The notes beneath the pieces were generated by a model, which was given only the letters and a program-made list of their open reading frames with translations, did no database searches and was not told the origin of the DNA. Below are positions 18,340-29,939 of a stretch of DNA of 64,000 nucleotides, in pieces. The DNA is taken from assembly GCF_026735165.1 (NCBI RefSeq), contig NZ_JAPQES010000007.1:62001-126000 (forward strand). Reading direction: 5' to 3'. This DNA comes from Clostridium ganghwense. GTDB lineage: Bacteria; Bacillota; Clostridia; Clostridiales; Clostridiaceae. Position 1 is the stretch's first letter. Each line of letters opens with the position of its first letter. The position numbers and the translations under genes were made by a program.

Positions 18340-19530
18340 ATGGCTAATAAGAAAACAGTAGTTGTAGGAGTAACAGGAGGTATAGCAGTTTATAAAGCTT
18401 TAGATGTAATTAGTAGATTGAAAAAAGCAGATATTGATGTGCATGTAATTATGACTGAACATGCTGCAAAGTTTGTTAATCCTATTTCATTTCAATCATT
18501 AAGTCAAAATATGGTTGTGGTTGATATGTTTGCTGAACCTAAAGCTTGGGAAATACAGCATATATCTTTAGCTAAAAAAGCTGATTTAATGCTTATTGTT
18601 CCTGCTACAGTTAATATATTAGGTAAAGTAGCTTGTGGAATTGCAGATGACATGCTTTCAACAACAATAATGGCAACTAAAGCACCAGTTGTTTTTGCGC
18701 CAGCAGCCAATACTAATATGTTTTTAAATCCAATAGTTCAAGATAATATTAAGAAGTTAAAACAATATGGATATAAATTTATTGAGCCTGAAAGTGGAAG
18801 ACTTGCTTGTGGAGATGTTGGTGCTGGAAAACTTGCAGATACTAAGTTAATTAGTGATATAACTATAAGTATGTTACATGATATTAAAGACTTAGAAGGT
18901 AAAAAGGTTTTAGTTACAGCTGGACCAACGATTGCTCCTTTAGATCCTGTGAGATACATAACTAATAGATCAAGTGGAAAAATGGGTTATGCCATTGCTG
19001 AAGAGGCAAGAGATAGAGGTGCTGATGTAACATTAATTTCAGGTCCTTCTAGTATCGAAAAACCTTTTGGAATGAAAGTTATAAATGTTTCTACAAATGA
19101 GCAAATGTTAAATTCTGTTGAAGAAAATTTCCAATGGGCAGACATTGTAATTAAGGCTGCAGCAGTAGCTGATTATAAGCCTAAAAATTATTCTGAAAAG
19201 AAGATAAAGAAGAGTGAAGATGAATTTTATCTTCAATTAGATAAAGATACTGATATATTAAAAAAATTAGGTTCAATGAAGAAAAAACAAATTTTAGTTG
19301 GCTTTGCAGCCGAAAGTAATGATTTAATACAAAATGCCAAAGCTAAGTTAGAAAAAAAGAACTTAGATTATATTGTTGCAAATGATATAACTTCTAAAGA
19401 AACTGGATTTGCATCTAGTGAAAATAGAGTTAATATTTTATGCAGAGATGGCAGTAATATACCTTTAGAAAAAATGAGTAAGAAAAAGGTAGCATGTGAA
19501 TTATTTAATTTGATTAATAAAAAGCGCTAA
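18340..19530 (+). CDS. coaBC: Bifunctional phosphopantothenoylcysteine decarboxylase/phosphopantothenate-cysteine ligase
   Basis: 396 residues. The CoaC half begins with VVGVTGGIAVYKA and has the FMN/His region QHISLAKKADL, PAANTNM and GRLACGD; the CoaB half has TAGPTIAPLDPVRYITNRSSGKMG and KAAAVADYKPK. The two steps make phosphopantetheine for coenzyme A; CoaD is encoded at 36621. The ATG is one base after the rpoZ stop. The terminator overlaps its stop codon. Confidence 0.96.
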   Translation: MANKKTVVVGVTGGIAVYKALDVISRLKKADIDVHVIMTEHAAKFVNPISFQSLSQNMVVVDMFAEPKAWEIQHISLAKKADLMLIVPATVNILGKVACGIADDMLSTTIMATKAPVVFAPAANTNMFLNPIVQDNIKKLKQYGYKFIEPESGRLACGDVGAGKLADTKLISDITISMLHDIKDLEGKKVLVTAGPTIAPLDPVRYITNRSSGKMGYAIAEEARDRGADVTLISGPSSIEKPFGMKVINVSTNEQMLNSVEENFQWADIVIKAAAVADYKPKNYSEKKIKKSEDEFYLQLDKDTDILKKLGSMKKKQILVGFAAESNDLIQNAKAKLEKKNLDYIVANDITSKETGFASSENRVNILCRDGSNIPLEKMSKKKVACELFNLINKKR

Positions 19531-19541
19531 TGCGCTTTTTT
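19519..19541 (+). terminator. Terminator overlapping the coaBC stop
   Basis: AAAAAGCGC / GCGCTTTTT with a 4-base loop containing the stop codon. Confidence 0.85.
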
Positions 19542-19588
19542 CTTGTAATTATAGAAGTTAACTTATAATTATATAAAGGGTGAAATAA

Positions 19589-21790
19589 GTGTATCAATAT
19601 GCAGGAATAATAGTTAATAACGATTCAGTTCAAGTAGATAGAATTTTTACATATAAAATTCCAGAGAAATTATTATCTAAATTGAAAATAGGTCATAGAG
19701 TTAAAGTTCCTTTTGGAAAAGGGAATAGAAGTATTGATGGTTTTGTCATAGAGTTATATGAAGAGTGTAAAAATATAAGAGGCTTAAAATCCATAATTAA
19801 TATTTGTGATGAATTTACAGTTATAAGGGGAAATGATGTTGAACTTATAAAAAGAATGAAGGAAAAATATTTATGTACGTATTTAGAATGTATAAAAGTT
19901 TTTTTACCTACAGGGATAATAAAAGGAGTTAAGAATAAGGTTAAAGATACTATAATTCTAGGTAAGAAATTAGAAGGTAAATTCTTAAAAGAACCATATA
20001 GTTTAATATACGATATTGTAGCAAAAAATAGTGGGATTTATTCTAAAACAGAAATAAGTAAAAAATTTGGAGTATCTCTATCTTCTATTAATACTATGAT
20101 GAAACATAATTTTTTAAAAAGTGATAAAACTGTAATTAATAGATATAATTTAAGGGAATATTCAAAGTATGAAGAAAAAAATTTAAATAAAGAGCAACAA
20201 AAAGCAGTAGACAGTATATTAGAATCAGATAAAACGATGTTTTTAATTCATGGTGTAACTGGCAGTGGTAAAACAGAGATTTATATGAATTTGGTAAATC
20301 ATATGATGAAAAGTAACAAAGAATGCGTAATGTTAGTACCTGAGATATCTCTTACACCCCAGATGATAGAAAGATTTAAAGGGAGATTCGGTAAGAATAT
20401 TGCTTTATTCCATAGTAGATTATCTGATGGGGAAAGATATGATGAATGGCTTAGAGTTAAAAATAAAGAGGTGAAAGTTGCTATAGGAGCTAGATCAGCC
20501 ATATTCTTACCTTTTGATAATTTAGGAATGATTATAATAGATGAGGAACATGAAGGAAGCTATAAATCGGATAGTAATCCTAAATATAATGCACGGGAAA
20601 TAGGAGAACTTAAATGTGAGATTGAAAATTGTAAAATGATTTTAGGTTCTGCAACACCATCTATAGAAACATATTATAGATGTATGAAAGATGAAATAGA
20701 ATTATTGACTTTAAGCAAAAGAGCAGATGGAGCTGTAATGCCTGAAATTAATATTGTTGACATGAGAGAAGAACTTTTAAAAAATAACAAGTCTATTTTC
20801 AGTGAAGAATTATATAATGGAATAAGTAATGCACTTGAAAATAATGAGCAAATTATTTTATTTTTAAATAGAAGAGGTTTTTCTACTTTTGTTTCTTGTA
20901 GAAAATGTGGATATGTATTTAAATGTGACAGCTGTGATATATCTTTAACTTATCATAGTAATGGTAATTATTTGAGTTGCCATTATTGTGGTAAAAAATA
21001 TCCTGTTAGTAAAATATGTCCACAATGTAAAAGTAGATATGTTAAGCATTTTGGAGTTGGAACTGAAAAAATCGAACAGGAAATTAATAAAATATTTCCA
21101 GCGGCTAGAGTATTAAGGATGGATTTTGATACTACTAGAAAAAAAAATTCACATGAATTTATTTATAATTCTTTTAAGAATGGAGAAGCTGATATTTTAA
21201 TTGGAACTCAGATGGTTACAAAAGGATTAGATTTTAAAAATGTTACATTGGTAGGTGTTATAGCAGCAGATATATCATTGAATTTACCCGATTTCCGTTC
21301 TGGTGAGAGAACCTTTCAATTAATAACACAGGTTGGTGGAAGAGCAGGTAGAGGTAAAAAAGAAGGAAAGGTTATTGTTCAAACATATAATTCTGATAAC
21401 TATAGCATAAGATATGCTTCTTTAAATGATTTTGATAATTTTTATAAGGAAGAAATAGGAATAAGATATAACATGAATTATCCTCCTTTTTCTAAAATTT
21501 TATCTATTAATTTTAGCAGTAAAAATGAAAATTTGTTAATAAAAAGTATACAAAATATTGGCATATTATTAAAGAATAGGTTGAAAAATAATGATAAAAT
21601 AGAAATGTTAGGACCATGTCCTTGTATCTTGTCCAAGGTAAAAGAAAATTATAGGTGGCAAATACTTATAAAGGGAGAGTTTGAAAATACATTAGCTTTG
21701 AATATCAAAAATATTATACATAATAATTTAAAAGGTATTTACAATGAAGTAAGAGCAAGTATTGATATAAATCCAAATAGTTTATTGTAA
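19589..21790 (+). CDS. priA: Primosomal protein N' (replication restart helicase PriA)
   Basis: 733 residues. N-terminal DNA-binding domain, Walker A HGVTGSGKTEI, DEEH helicase box (IIIDEEHEGSYK), zinc-binding insertion with CRKCGYVFKCDSC and CHYCGKKYPVSKICPQC, and helicase motif VTQVGGRAGRG-like near the C-terminus. PriA reloads the replisome at stalled forks. Starts at GTG 19589 after AAAGGGTG. PriA-def-fmt order equals that of many firmicutes. Confidence 0.96.
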   Translation: MYQYAGIIVNNDSVQVDRIFTYKIPEKLLSKLKIGHRVKVPFGKGNRSIDGFVIELYEECKNIRGLKSIINICDEFTVIRGNDVELIKRMKEKYLCTYLECIKVFLPTGIIKGVKNKVKDTIILGKKLEGKFLKEPYSLIYDIVAKNSGIYSKTEISKKFGVSLSSINTMMKHNFLKSDKTVINRYNLREYSKYEEKNLNKEQQKAVDSILESDKTMFLIHGVTGSGKTEIYMNLVNHMMKSNKECVMLVPEISLTPQMIERFKGRFGKNIALFHSRLSDGERYDEWLRVKNKEVKVAIGARSAIFLPFDNLGMIIIDEEHEGSYKSDSNPKYNAREIGELKCEIENCKMILGSATPSIETYYRCMKDEIELLTLSKRADGAVMPEINIVDMREELLKNNKSIFSEELYNGISNALENNEQIILFLNRRGFSTFVSCRKCGYVFKCDSCDISLTYHSNGNYLSCHYCGKKYPVSKICPQCKSRYVKHFGVGTEKIEQEINKIFPAARVLRMDFDTTRKKNSHEFIYNSFKNGEADILIGTQMVTKGLDFKNVTLVGVIAADISLNLPDFRSGERTFQLITQVGGRAGRGKKEGKVIVQTYNSDNYSIRYASLNDFDNFYKEEIGIRYNMNYPPFSKILSINFSSKNENLLIKSIQNIGILLKNRLKNNDKIEMLGPCPCILSKVKENYRWQILIKGEFENTLALNIKNIIHNNLKGIYNEVRASIDINPNSLL

Positions 21791-21853
21791 AATTAAATTA
21801 GAATAAATAACTTGACGAATAAGGTTAATTTTAAAAATATTGGAGGTTTTGAA

Positions 21854-22309
21854 ATGGCATTAAGAAATATAAGAGTTGAAGGCGATGAAATACTAAGAAA
21901 GAATTGTAGAGAAATTACAGAAGTCAATGATAGAATTTTAACTTTAATAGAAGATATGAAAGAGACAATGTATCATGCCGATGGAGTAGGATTAGCAGCA
22001 CCACAAATAGGTATACTCAAAAGAGTAGTAGTAATAGATGTGGGCAATGGTCCCATTACATTAATAAATCCAGAAATAGTAAAAGCAGAAGGTAGCCAAA
22101 TTGATTTAGAGGGATGTTTAAGTATTCCAAGGTCTCAAGGAAAAGTTGATAGACCTTCAATCGTTACTGTGAAAGCATGGAATGAAAAAGGTGAGGAGTT
22201 TGAAATGGAAGGAGAAGGACTTCTTGCTAGAGCATTTTGTCATGAAATAGATCATTTAAATGGAATTCTATTTATAGATAAGATTATTAAAGAAAGTGAG
22301 GAGGAATAA
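21854..22309 (+). CDS. def: Peptide deformylase
   Basis: 151 residues. All three motifs are present: [17 protein letters not shown] with metal cysteine, and HEIDHLNG with the two metal histidines. It removes the formyl group from new proteins, the counterpart of Fmt next door. ATG 21854 follows GGAGG at 21842; the longer in-frame reading from 21812 would include the ribosome site. Confidence 0.96.
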   Translation: MALRNIRVEGDEILRKNCREITEVNDRILTLIEDMKETMYHADGVGLAAPQIGILKRVVVIDVGNGPITLINPEIVKAEGSQIDLEGCLSIPRSQGKVDRPSIVTVKAWNEKGEEFEMEGEGLLARAFCHEIDHLNGILFIDKIIKESEEE

Positions 22310-22310
22310 A

Positions 22311-23240
22311 ATGAATATTGTATTTATGGGTACACCAGAGTTTTCTGTTCCGTCACTCCAAACACTAATTGATGAGTTTGGAGTAAAAGCTGTTTTCACT
22401 CAGCCAGACAAACCAAAAGGTAGAGGGAAAAAAGTAGCTATGTCACCTGTAAAGGAGCTTGCTCTAAAATATAATATTCCTGTTTATCAACCTACTAGAT
22501 TAAAAAAAGAACCTGAGGTTATAAAAGAATTAAGAAATATGGAACCAGACTTTATTATTGTTGTTGCGTATGGACAAATACTTCCAAAAGAAGTTATAGA
22601 TATACCTAAATATGCATGCATTAATTTACATGCATCCCTACTTCCTAAGTATAGAGGAGCAGCACCGATAAATTGGGCAATCATAAAAGGGGAACAGAAA
22701 AGTGGAAATACTACAATGTTAATGGATGTAGGATTAGATACAGGAGATATGCTATTAAAACAAGAAGTTGAGATTACAGAAAATATGACAGCTGGAGATT
22801 TACATGACATTTTAATGAATGATGGAGCAGGACTCCTTGTAGAAACAATAAATAAAATGATTGCAGGCGATATTGAAAGAATAAAACAAAATGACTCTGA
22901 GACTTGCTATGCATCTATGCTTGATAAGAAAATTGGTAACATAGATTGGAATATGAATGCAGTAGATATAAACAATCTTATAAGAGGATTAAATCCTTGG
23001 CCAGTAGCGTATACACATTATGATGATAAAGCCATGAAAATTCATAAGGCTGAGATATTAGCAGAAGAGAGTAATAGTATTCCAGGAACCATAATAAATG
23101 TTTCAGAAGAAGGAATAAAGGTTGCTTGTAGTAGTGGAAGTTTATTAATAAAAGAAATACAATTCCCGGGTAAAAAAGTTCTAAAAGTAGAACAATATAT
23201 TAGAGGGAATAATATAGAAAAAGGCACTGTTTTAAATTAG
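22311..23240 (+). CDS. fmt: Methionyl-tRNA formyltransferase
   Basis: 309 residues. [11 protein letters not shown] at the N-terminus, the folate-site [16 protein letters not shown] and DTGDML motifs, and the C-terminal OB-like domain with [11 protein letters not shown]. It formylates initiator Met-tRNA. ATG 22311 follows GAGGAGGAATAAA; def ends one base earlier. Confidence 0.96.
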   Translation: MNIVFMGTPEFSVPSLQTLIDEFGVKAVFTQPDKPKGRGKKVAMSPVKELALKYNIPVYQPTRLKKEPEVIKELRNMEPDFIIVVAYGQILPKEVIDIPKYACINLHASLLPKYRGAAPINWAIIKGEQKSGNTTMLMDVGLDTGDMLLKQEVEITENMTAGDLHDILMNDGAGLLVETINKMIAGDIERIKQNDSETCYASMLDKKIGNIDWNMNAVDINNLIRGLNPWPVAYTHYDDKAMKIHKAEILAEESNSIPGTIINVSEEGIKVACSSGSLLIKEIQFPGKKVLKVEQYIRGNNIEKGTVLN

Positions 23241-23277
23241 TGTAATTAAAGTGAGTTTAATGTAAGGAGGAGTATAA

Positions 23278-23955
23278 ATGTTTTTTTATGATAGTACATT
23301 TATTATTCTAATACCTGCACTTATAATATCAGCTTGGGCACAAATGAAGGTAAAATCTACTTTTGATAAGTTTTCTAGAGTAAGAAGTATTAATGGATAT
23401 ACTGGAGCACAAGTTGCTAGAATGCTTTTGGATTCTGAAGGCCTTTATGATGTACCAGTAGAACAAATTTCAGGAAGACTTACAGATCATTATGATCCAA
23501 GAAACAGAGTGATGAGATTATCACCAGATGTATATGGAAGCACTTCTATTGCAGCAATTGGAGTTGCAGCACATGAAACTGGTCATGCAATTCAGCATCA
23601 AAGACATTATGCACCACTTCAAATAAGAAGTGCTATAGTGCCAGTAGTTAATTTTAGTTCCAATGCGTCATGGATAATATTTTTATTAGGTTTTATTTTT
23701 CGTTCAACCTACTTATTAAATATAGGTGTTCTTTTGTTTGGTGCTGTTGTTTTGTTTCAATTAGTTACTTTACCAGTAGAGTTTGATGCATCAAATAGAG
23801 CTCTAAAGATATTATCAGGGAGAGCAATATTATATGGTGATGAAATTAAAGGAGCAAAATCAGTACTTAGTGCTGCAGCTATGACTTATGTCGCAGCGGC
23901 ATTAATGGCTGTATCACAGCTTTTAAGACTTTTGATTTTGAGCAGAGAAGAATAA
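23278..23955 (+). CDS. Zinc metallopeptidase, YugP family
   Basis: 225 residues with a hydrophobic N-terminus, the zinc motif HETGHAIQH near residue 100 and two or three membrane segments after it, plus a C-terminal EFDASNRAL that supplies the third ligand in this family (neutral zinc metallopeptidase DUF2268/YugP type). Membrane-bound; natural substrate unknown. Sits between fmt and rsmB as in Bacillus-like and clostridial genomes. Strong AAGGAGGAG ribosome site. Confidence 0.87.
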   Translation: MFFYDSTFIILIPALIISAWAQMKVKSTFDKFSRVRSINGYTGAQVARMLLDSEGLYDVPVEQISGRLTDHYDPRNRVMRLSPDVYGSTSIAAIGVAAHETGHAIQHQRHYAPLQIRSAIVPVVNFSSNASWIIFLLGFIFRSTYLLNIGVLLFGAVVLFQLVTLPVEFDASNRALKILSGRAILYGDEIKGAKSVLSAAAMTYVAAALMAVSQLLRLLILSREE

Positions 23956-23981
23956 AATAAAGAAAAGATTGGAGTACTATA

Positions 23982-25313
23982 ATGGAGAATAGCAGGAAAA
24001 TATGTGCTGATATAGTGGAGCAGGTACTAACTAAGAATTCCTATTCGAATATTGTTTTAAGAAATGAATTAAATAAACATAAATTAAATGATAAAGACAA
24101 AGGACTAATTACTGAAATTGTGTATGGAACAATAAAATATAAATATACTATTGATGTAATACTTAATAGTTTTTTGAAAAATGGAATAAAAAAATTAGAT
24201 TCATACGTATTAAATATATTAAGAACAGCTGTATATCAAATTAAGTTTTTGGATAAAGTTCCAAACTTTGCTGCGGTAAATGAAGCAGTTGAACTGGCTA
24301 AGAAAAAAAAGTCAATTGGTGCTTCTAAATTAGTCAATGGAGTGCTAAGAAATTATTTGAGAAATCTAAATAAAATTTATTACAATCAGGATAATATAGT
24401 TGAGGCTTTATGCTTCAACTATTCCTTTGATAAATGGCTTGTCAATCTGTTTATAAATCAATATGGAATAGATACCGCTGAAAAAATTTTAAAAGGTTTA
24501 AATGAAAAACCAGCTGTAACAGTAAGGGTTAATAATCTTAAATGCAGTTATGATGAAGCGTATAACAGATTGAATGAAGCAGGTTATGATATAGAAGAAG
24601 GATATGTTTGTCCAGAAGCGATTGTAATAAATAAAGGGAAAAGCGTTGAATTTAATCCCTTATTTATAGAAGGGTTAATAACTGTACAGGATGAGAGTGC
24701 TATGCTTGTAGCACCTTCTATGGAACTTGAAGATGATTTTCAAGTATTAGATTTATGTAGTGCTCCTGGAGGAAAAACTACACATATATCAGAAATAATG
24801 GGCAATACTGGAATAGTAAAGGCTTTCGATATTCACAGCAATAAGTTATCTTTAGTTAAAGCTAATGCAAAAAGATTAGGAATTAATAATTTAGTATGTG
24901 AAAAAATGGATGCTAGTATATTTGATGAAAAACTAAAGGCGTCTGCAGATTGTGTACTTATTGATGTACCTTGTTCTGGGCTTGGGATAATAAGAAAAAA
25001 ACCTGAAATAAAATATACGAAAGATTTAAAAGCATTAAAAGAAATAATAGATGTTCAAAGAAAAATTATGAATAATGCTGCTAAGTATGTAAAACCTAAA
25101 GGAAGTTTACTTTACTCTACATGCACATTAAATAAAAAAGAAAATGAAGATAATATAAAATGGTTTTTGAAAAATAACCCTCAATATACTATAGAACCTT
25201 TATATTATGGAAAGTTAGATAATTTTATATACAGCCAAGAGGGATGTACAACAATTTTACCAAATAAATATATGGATGGCTTTTTTATTACAAAACTAAG
25301 AAGGCAGTGGTAG
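23982..25313 (+). CDS. rsmB: 16S rRNA (cytosine-967-C5)-methyltransferase RsmB
   Basis: 443 residues: N-terminal NusB-like RNA-binding domain (about 1-140), then a SAM-dependent methyltransferase with [30 protein letters not shown] and the catalytic cysteine in [13 protein letters not shown]. Modifies C967 of 16S rRNA. The rlmN start follows closely after the stop. Confidence 0.95.
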   Translation: MENSRKICADIVEQVLTKNSYSNIVLRNELNKHKLNDKDKGLITEIVYGTIKYKYTIDVILNSFLKNGIKKLDSYVLNILRTAVYQIKFLDKVPNFAAVNEAVELAKKKKSIGASKLVNGVLRNYLRNLNKIYYNQDNIVEALCFNYSFDKWLVNLFINQYGIDTAEKILKGLNEKPAVTVRVNNLKCSYDEAYNRLNEAGYDIEEGYVCPEAIVINKGKSVEFNPLFIEGLITVQDESAMLVAPSMELEDDFQVLDLCSAPGGKTTHISEIMGNTGIVKAFDIHSNKLSLVKANAKRLGINNLVCEKMDASIFDEKLKASADCVLIDVPCSGLGIIRKKPEIKYTKDLKALKEIIDVQRKIMNNAAKYVKPKGSLLYSTCTLNKKENEDNIKWFLKNNPQYTIEPLYYGKLDNFIYSQEGCTTILPNKYMDGFFITKLRRQW

Positions 25314-25321
25314 GTGTTTAT

Positions 25322-26350
25322 ATGAAGAATATTTTGGATTTAAACTTAAGCGATTTAAAAAAATGGATGGAAGATAACGGAGAAAGCAAATTTAGAGGGA
25401 AACAGGTTTTTGATTGGATATATAAAAAAGAAATATTTGATTTTGAACAAATGACTAATATATCAAAGAAAACAATACATAAATTAAAAGAATTTTTCTA
25501 TATAGGTATACCAGAAGTGGTGGAAGTTTTTACCTCTGAAATAGATAATACAAAAAAATTTCTTTTTAAGTATAAGGATAACAATATAATTGAGTCTGTG
25601 GTAATGAGATATAAATATGGAAATTCTATTTGTATATCAACTCAAGTAGGGTGTAGAATGGGATGTAAATTTTGTGCATCTACTGTAGACGGAATGATAA
25701 GAAATTTAACTTCTGGAGAAATAATAGCGCAAATTTTAAAAGCTCAGGATGAAATTGGAGAGAGAATTTCTAATGTTGTTTTAATGGGGAGTGGCGAACC
25801 TTTGGACAATTTTGAAAACGTACTAACATTTCTAGAACTAGTTAATTCTGAAGAAACTTTAAATATAGGTCAAAGACACATAACATTATCAACTTGTGGT
25901 ATAGTTCCTAAAATAGAAGAACTTGCAGATAAGAAACTTCAAATAACATTAGCAATTTCTCTTCATGCACCAAATGATGAAATAAGAAGAAACATGATGC
26001 CTATTGCCAATAAATATTCTGTTGAGGAATTAATAAAATCTTGTAGATATTATTTTAATAAAACTAATAGAAGGATATCTTTTGAATATGCTCTAGTAAA
26101 AGGAATAAATGATAAAAAAGAAAATGCAGAAGAATTATGTTCAATTTTAAAGGACTTTAGCTGTCATGTAAATTTAATACCTATAAATGAAATAAAAGAA
26201 AATCAATTTAAAAAATCTAGAATAGATGATATAAATAGATTTAAAGAAGTTTTGACAAAATGTGGTATAGAAACTACAATAAGAAGAGAAATGGGTTCAG
26301 ATATTAATGCAGCCTGTGGTCAATTAAGGAGAAATTATATTAAGAAATAA
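25322..26350 (+). CDS. rlmN: Dual-specificity 23S rRNA/tRNA A2503/A37 methyltransferase RlmN
   Basis: 342 residues. Radical SAM cluster [21 protein letters not shown] (MGMGEPL-like), [13 protein letters not shown] and the C-terminal catalytic cysteine near AACGQLR. It adds methyl to C2 of A2503 in 23S rRNA and of A37 in some tRNAs. Start ATG 25322, eight bases after the rsmB stop, with GGTAGG. Opens the Bacillus-like rlmN-prpC-prkC-rsgA-rpe-thiN order. Confidence 0.95.
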   Translation: MKNILDLNLSDLKKWMEDNGESKFRGKQVFDWIYKKEIFDFEQMTNISKKTIHKLKEFFYIGIPEVVEVFTSEIDNTKKFLFKYKDNNIIESVVMRYKYGNSICISTQVGCRMGCKFCASTVDGMIRNLTSGEIIAQILKAQDEIGERISNVVLMGSGEPLDNFENVLTFLELVNSEETLNIGQRHITLSTCGIVPKIEELADKKLQITLAISLHAPNDEIRRNMMPIANKYSVEELIKSCRYYFNKTNRRISFEYALVKGINDKKENAEELCSILKDFSCHVNLIPINEIKENQFKKSRIDDINRFKEVLTKCGIETTIRREMGSDINAACGQLRRNYIKK

Positions 26351-26399
26351 AATTTAAGCTTTTGTAGTAATTGTTATGTGTGATGGAGGGAATATTTTT

Positions 26400-27155
26400 A
26401 TGGGTTTTAATAGAATGTGCCAAGAAAATTGCTCAGTAGGATATTTATCTGATAAAGGAAATATTAGAGAAATTAATGAAGATTATTTAGGTTTTTATGA
26501 AGATCACAAAGTTAAATTATATGTAATTGCTGACGGAATGGGTGGACACAATGCTGGAGATGTTGCTAGTAAGGTTGCAGTTGAAAGTTGTATAAATTAT
26601 ATTAAACAACTAAAAGAGATAAAAGATATAGACAAAGTATTAAGAGAGGCTATTACTTATGCTAACGAAATTGTTTATGAAAAATCTAAGGCAAATGACA
26701 ATTTAAAAGGAATGGGGACAACTATCACAGCTTGTTTTATGTTGGAAAAAGAGGTGGTAATTGCAAACGTTGGAGATAGTAGCTGCTATGCTGTTACTGA
26801 AAATAGAATTGAAAAGATAACAAAGGATCATTCTTTAGTACAAGAATTGATTGATGATGGAAGTATTACTGAACAAGAGGCATTAACCCATCCAAACAAA
26901 AATATAATAACAAGAGCGTTAGGCACAAGAAAAACTGTGGAGATAGATATTTTTACAAGAAAAACAGATGAGATACAGAAATTTATATTATGTACTGATG
27001 GACTTACAAATGAAGTTAACAAAAAAGAAATGTATGATATAATATTAAAGAATGATAATAATGATGCGTGCAGAGTATTAATTGAAGCAGCAAAAAACAA
27101 AGGCGGAAGAGATAACATTTCAGTTATTGTATTTGGAGGAGAGTGCAAAAAATGA
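26400..27155 (+). CDS. PP2C-type serine/threonine phosphatase (PrpC/Stp)
   Basis: 251 residues. PP2C motifs in order: GNIREINEDYLG, VIADGMGGHNAGD, KGMGTT, VANVGDSSCY, DHSLVQELID, NIITRALG, LCTDGLTN and GRDNISVIV; the metal-binding aspartates are present. It removes phosphate from targets of the neighbouring kinase. ATG 26400 is 9 bases after GGAGGG; a longer reading from 26376 contains that site. The kinase start overlaps its stop (ATGA), so the pair is coupled. Confidence 0.95.
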   Translation: MGFNRMCQENCSVGYLSDKGNIREINEDYLGFYEDHKVKLYVIADGMGGHNAGDVASKVAVESCINYIKQLKEIKDIDKVLREAITYANEIVYEKSKANDNLKGMGTTITACFMLEKEVVIANVGDSSCYAVTENRIEKITKDHSLVQELIDDGSITEQEALTHPNKNIITRALGTRKTVEIDIFTRKTDEIQKFILCTDGLTNEVNKKEMYDIILKNDNNDACRVLIEAAKNKGGRDNISVIVFGGECKK

Positions 27156-29047
27156 TAGGAGCTATGCTTGGAAATAGATATGAGTTGTTAGAAAAAATCG
27201 GAGAAGGGGGAATGGCAGAAGTATATAAAGCTAAATGCCATTTGCTAAATAGATTTGTTGCAGTTAAAATTTTAAAGAATCAGTACTCCGATAATGTAGA
27301 ATTTGTAGATAAGTTTAAGCAAGAAGCAGCATCAGCGGCAAGTCTATCTCACAATAATATTGTTGGAATTTATGATATAGGTTCTGAAAATAGTATAAAT
27401 TATATAGTAATGGAATATATAGATGGTAAAACTTTGAAGCAAATTATAAATGAGCAGAAAGTTTTAAAATACAATGAAGCGATTATGATTGCTATACAGA
27501 TAGCTAAAGCATTAGAATGTGCACATAATAATAATATTATTCATAGAGACGTTAAACCGCATAATATTTTAGTTACAAGAGAAGGGATAATTAAAGTTAC
27601 TGATTTTGGTATAGCAAAGGCAACTTCTTCTGTAACAATAACTAATTCTGATAGGATTATTGGTTCAGCTCATTATTTTTCTCCAGAACAAGCGAAAGGA
27701 AGTTTTGTAGATTGCAAAACTGATATTTATTCTTTAGGAATAATAATATATGAGATGGTTACAGGTAGAGTTCCCTATGATGCAGAAAGCCCAGTTTCTG
27801 TGGCTTTAAAGCATATACAGGAACCGGTTATACCTCCTAAAGAAATTAATCCTGATATTCCTGAAAGTTTAAATACTTTAATATTGAAAGCTATTGAAAA
27901 AGAACAATATAAAAGATATCAAAAAGCTCAAGATATTCTTTTAGACTTAGAAAAAATCAAACAAAATCCAGATGTGGAAATTGTTGTTGATGGTAGTGAG
28001 AATGAGTATACTCGAATTATGAAACCTATAAATGAGTCAGCAGAGATAAATGATAAATTTTCTCAGGATGAAGAAGATGAATATTTAGAAGATGAGGGAA
28101 TGAAAATAAGTGGTAAAACAAAAAAAATAATAGTTGGAAGTCTAGCCGCTTTAGCTATAGTAATTATTGGATTTGTATCTGCATTTGTTGTTTCTCAAAA
28201 GAAATTGAGTACAGGTAGTGAAGTAGCTAAAAAAGGAAAAGTTACTGTACCCAATATTATAGATTTCAGTAAGGAAAAAGCTCAAAAAGAAATTGAAGCT
28301 TTAGGATTAAGATTTGTTACTACAAGTGAAAGCAGTGATAAACCTAAAGGGGTAGTTATTAAATGTTATCCGGTTGCGGGAACAGAGATAGATAAAAGTG
28401 AGCAAGATGAAATAAGGGCTATAGTAAGTTCAGGACCGAGAGTGTCTGCTATACCTAACTTATTTGAAATAGAATTTGAAGAGGCTAAAGGATATTTAAA
28501 AGCTTATAATTTAAATTTAGGTAAAGTATCACATGAATATAGTAATGTAGAAAAAGGACGTGTATGTAAGCAATCTCCAGAGGCTGGTACTGAAGTTGGA
28601 AATGATAATAGTGTTGATTTAGTAGTAAGTAAGGGACCAGAAGTTAAATACGTTAAAGTTCCAAACTTGATTAATAAAAATTTTGATGAAGCTGCAGATA
28701 TGTTAGATAGAGCTAAACTAAAACTTGGTTCGGTTACTAAAATTAAAACTTCTGATGAAAGTTTAGATGGAATAGTATCGGTACAGAGCATTAAACATAA
28801 TAGTACAGTAAAAGAAAATACCTCAGTTAATATAAGTTACTATGTATATAGTGATAAAGGCTTTGTTATTGTACCGAACTTTGTAAATAAAACAGTAGAA
28901 GAAGCTAAAAAGATTGCTAAAGAGTATAACTTAAACATAAATGTTAAGGGAAATGATGATTTTATTATAACTTATCAAGACAAAGTTCCAGGAAAAGAAG
29001 TGTTGGAAGGAACAACTATAAACCTTAAAAGTGAACCAAACCCATAA
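27152..29047 (+). CDS. prkC: PASTA-domain serine/threonine kinase (PrkC/Stk)
   Basis: 631 residues. Kinase domain (about 1-270) with glycine loop [11 protein letters not shown], catalytic HRDVKPHN and DFGIAKA, then an acidic linker, one membrane segment (about 325-350) and four extracellular PASTA repeats opening VPNIIDF, IPNLFEI, VPNLINK and VPNFVNK. PASTA domains bind muropeptides or lipid II, so the kinase senses cell wall state, growth and spore germination in relatives. Bacillus PrkC has three PASTA repeats; four here. Start ATG 27152 overlaps the phosphatase stop; a GTG at 27143 is too near GGAGGAG. Confidence 0.95.
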   Translation: MIGAMLGNRYELLEKIGEGGMAEVYKAKCHLLNRFVAVKILKNQYSDNVEFVDKFKQEAASAASLSHNNIVGIYDIGSENSINYIVMEYIDGKTLKQIINEQKVLKYNEAIMIAIQIAKALECAHNNNIIHRDVKPHNILVTREGIIKVTDFGIAKATSSVTITNSDRIIGSAHYFSPEQAKGSFVDCKTDIYSLGIIIYEMVTGRVPYDAESPVSVALKHIQEPVIPPKEINPDIPESLNTLILKAIEKEQYKRYQKAQDILLDLEKIKQNPDVEIVVDGSENEYTRIMKPINESAEINDKFSQDEEDEYLEDEGMKISGKTKKIIVGSLAALAIVIIGFVSAFVVSQKKLSTGSEVAKKGKVTVPNIIDFSKEKAQKEIEALGLRFVTTSESSDKPKGVVIKCYPVAGTEIDKSEQDEIRAIVSSGPRVSAIPNLFEIEFEEAKGYLKAYNLNLGKVSHEYSNVEKGRVCKQSPEAGTEVGNDNSVDLVVSKGPEVKYVKVPNLINKNFDEAADMLDRAKLKLGSVTKIKTSDESLDGIVSVQSIKHNSTVKENTSVNISYYVYSDKGFVIVPNFVNKTVEEAKKIAKEYNLNINVKGNDDFIITYQDKVPGKEVLEGTTINLKSEPNP

Positions 29048-29069
29048 GAACATTTATTTAGGAGGAAAT

Positions 29070-29939
29070 ATGGAAGGTACAATTATTAAAGGAATAGGTG
29101 GATTTTATTATATTAAAGTAGAAGAAAAAATTATTGAGTGTAAAGCAAGAGGAAAATTTAGAAATAAAGGAATGTCACCTATTGTTGGTGATAGAGTTGA
29201 AATAACAGCAAATAATGACAAAGGAACAATTGAAAAAATATTTGAAAGAAAAAATGAATTAATACGACCTTTAGTTTGTAATATTACTCAAGCTTTTGTT
29301 GTTTTTGCTTTAAGAAATCCTAATATTAATCTAGATCTTTTGAACAAATTCTTAATTCAGTGTGAGTTAAAAAAAATAAAAGCTATAATATGCTTTAATA
29401 AAATTGATTTGTTAGAAAATCACGAAGAAGAAGAAGTTGTAAAAATGATTGAAAGTGCAGGATATGAATATATTTTTTTAAATGCTAAGAAGGGAATTGG
29501 ATTAGATAATTTAAAAAATAAATTAAAAAATAATGTTACAGTTTTCTGCGGTCCATCTGGAGTAGGCAAGTCTACTATTTTGAATAATATTGTGGGAAAA
29601 AATATTATGGAAACTGGAGAAATAAGCACAAAGCTAAAAAGAGGAAAACATACAACTAGACACAGTGAATTGGTAGAAGTGTGTGGAGGATTTGTAGTAG
29701 ATACTCCTGGTTTTTCTACTTTGAATTTAAATGTTGAATCTAAGGAAGAATTTAAAAATTGTTTTCCGGAATTTTGGGAATATGAAGATGGATGTAAATT
29801 TAGTGGGTGTATGCACTATAAAGAACCAGGGTGCATGATAAAAAAGGCAGTAGAAGATAATGAAATTAATGTAAATAGATATGAATTTTATATTAGAACT
29901 TTAGAAGAAATTATTAAGGGAGGAAAAAACAAATGGTAA
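29070..29939 (+). CDS. rsgA: Ribosome small subunit-dependent GTPase A
   Basis: 289 residues: OB domain, circularly permuted GTPase (NKID before the P-loop [11 protein letters not shown] and DTPGFS), and zinc site [14 protein letters not shown]. It checks 30S subunit maturation; a known substrate of PrkC in Bacillus. ATG 29070 behind TTAGGAGG. Its end overlaps the rpe start by 7 bases. Confidence 0.95.
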   Translation: MEGTIIKGIGGFYYIKVEEKIIECKARGKFRNKGMSPIVGDRVEITANNDKGTIEKIFERKNELIRPLVCNITQAFVVFALRNPNINLDLLNKFLIQCELKKIKAIICFNKIDLLENHEEEEVVKMIESAGYEYIFLNAKKGIGLDNLKNKLKNNVTVFCGPSGVGKSTILNNIVGKNIMETGEISTKLKRGKHTTRHSELVEVCGGFVVDTPGFSTLNLNVESKEEFKNCFPEFWEYEDGCKFSGCMHYKEPGCMIKKAVEDNEINVNRYEFYIRTLEEIIKGGKNKW

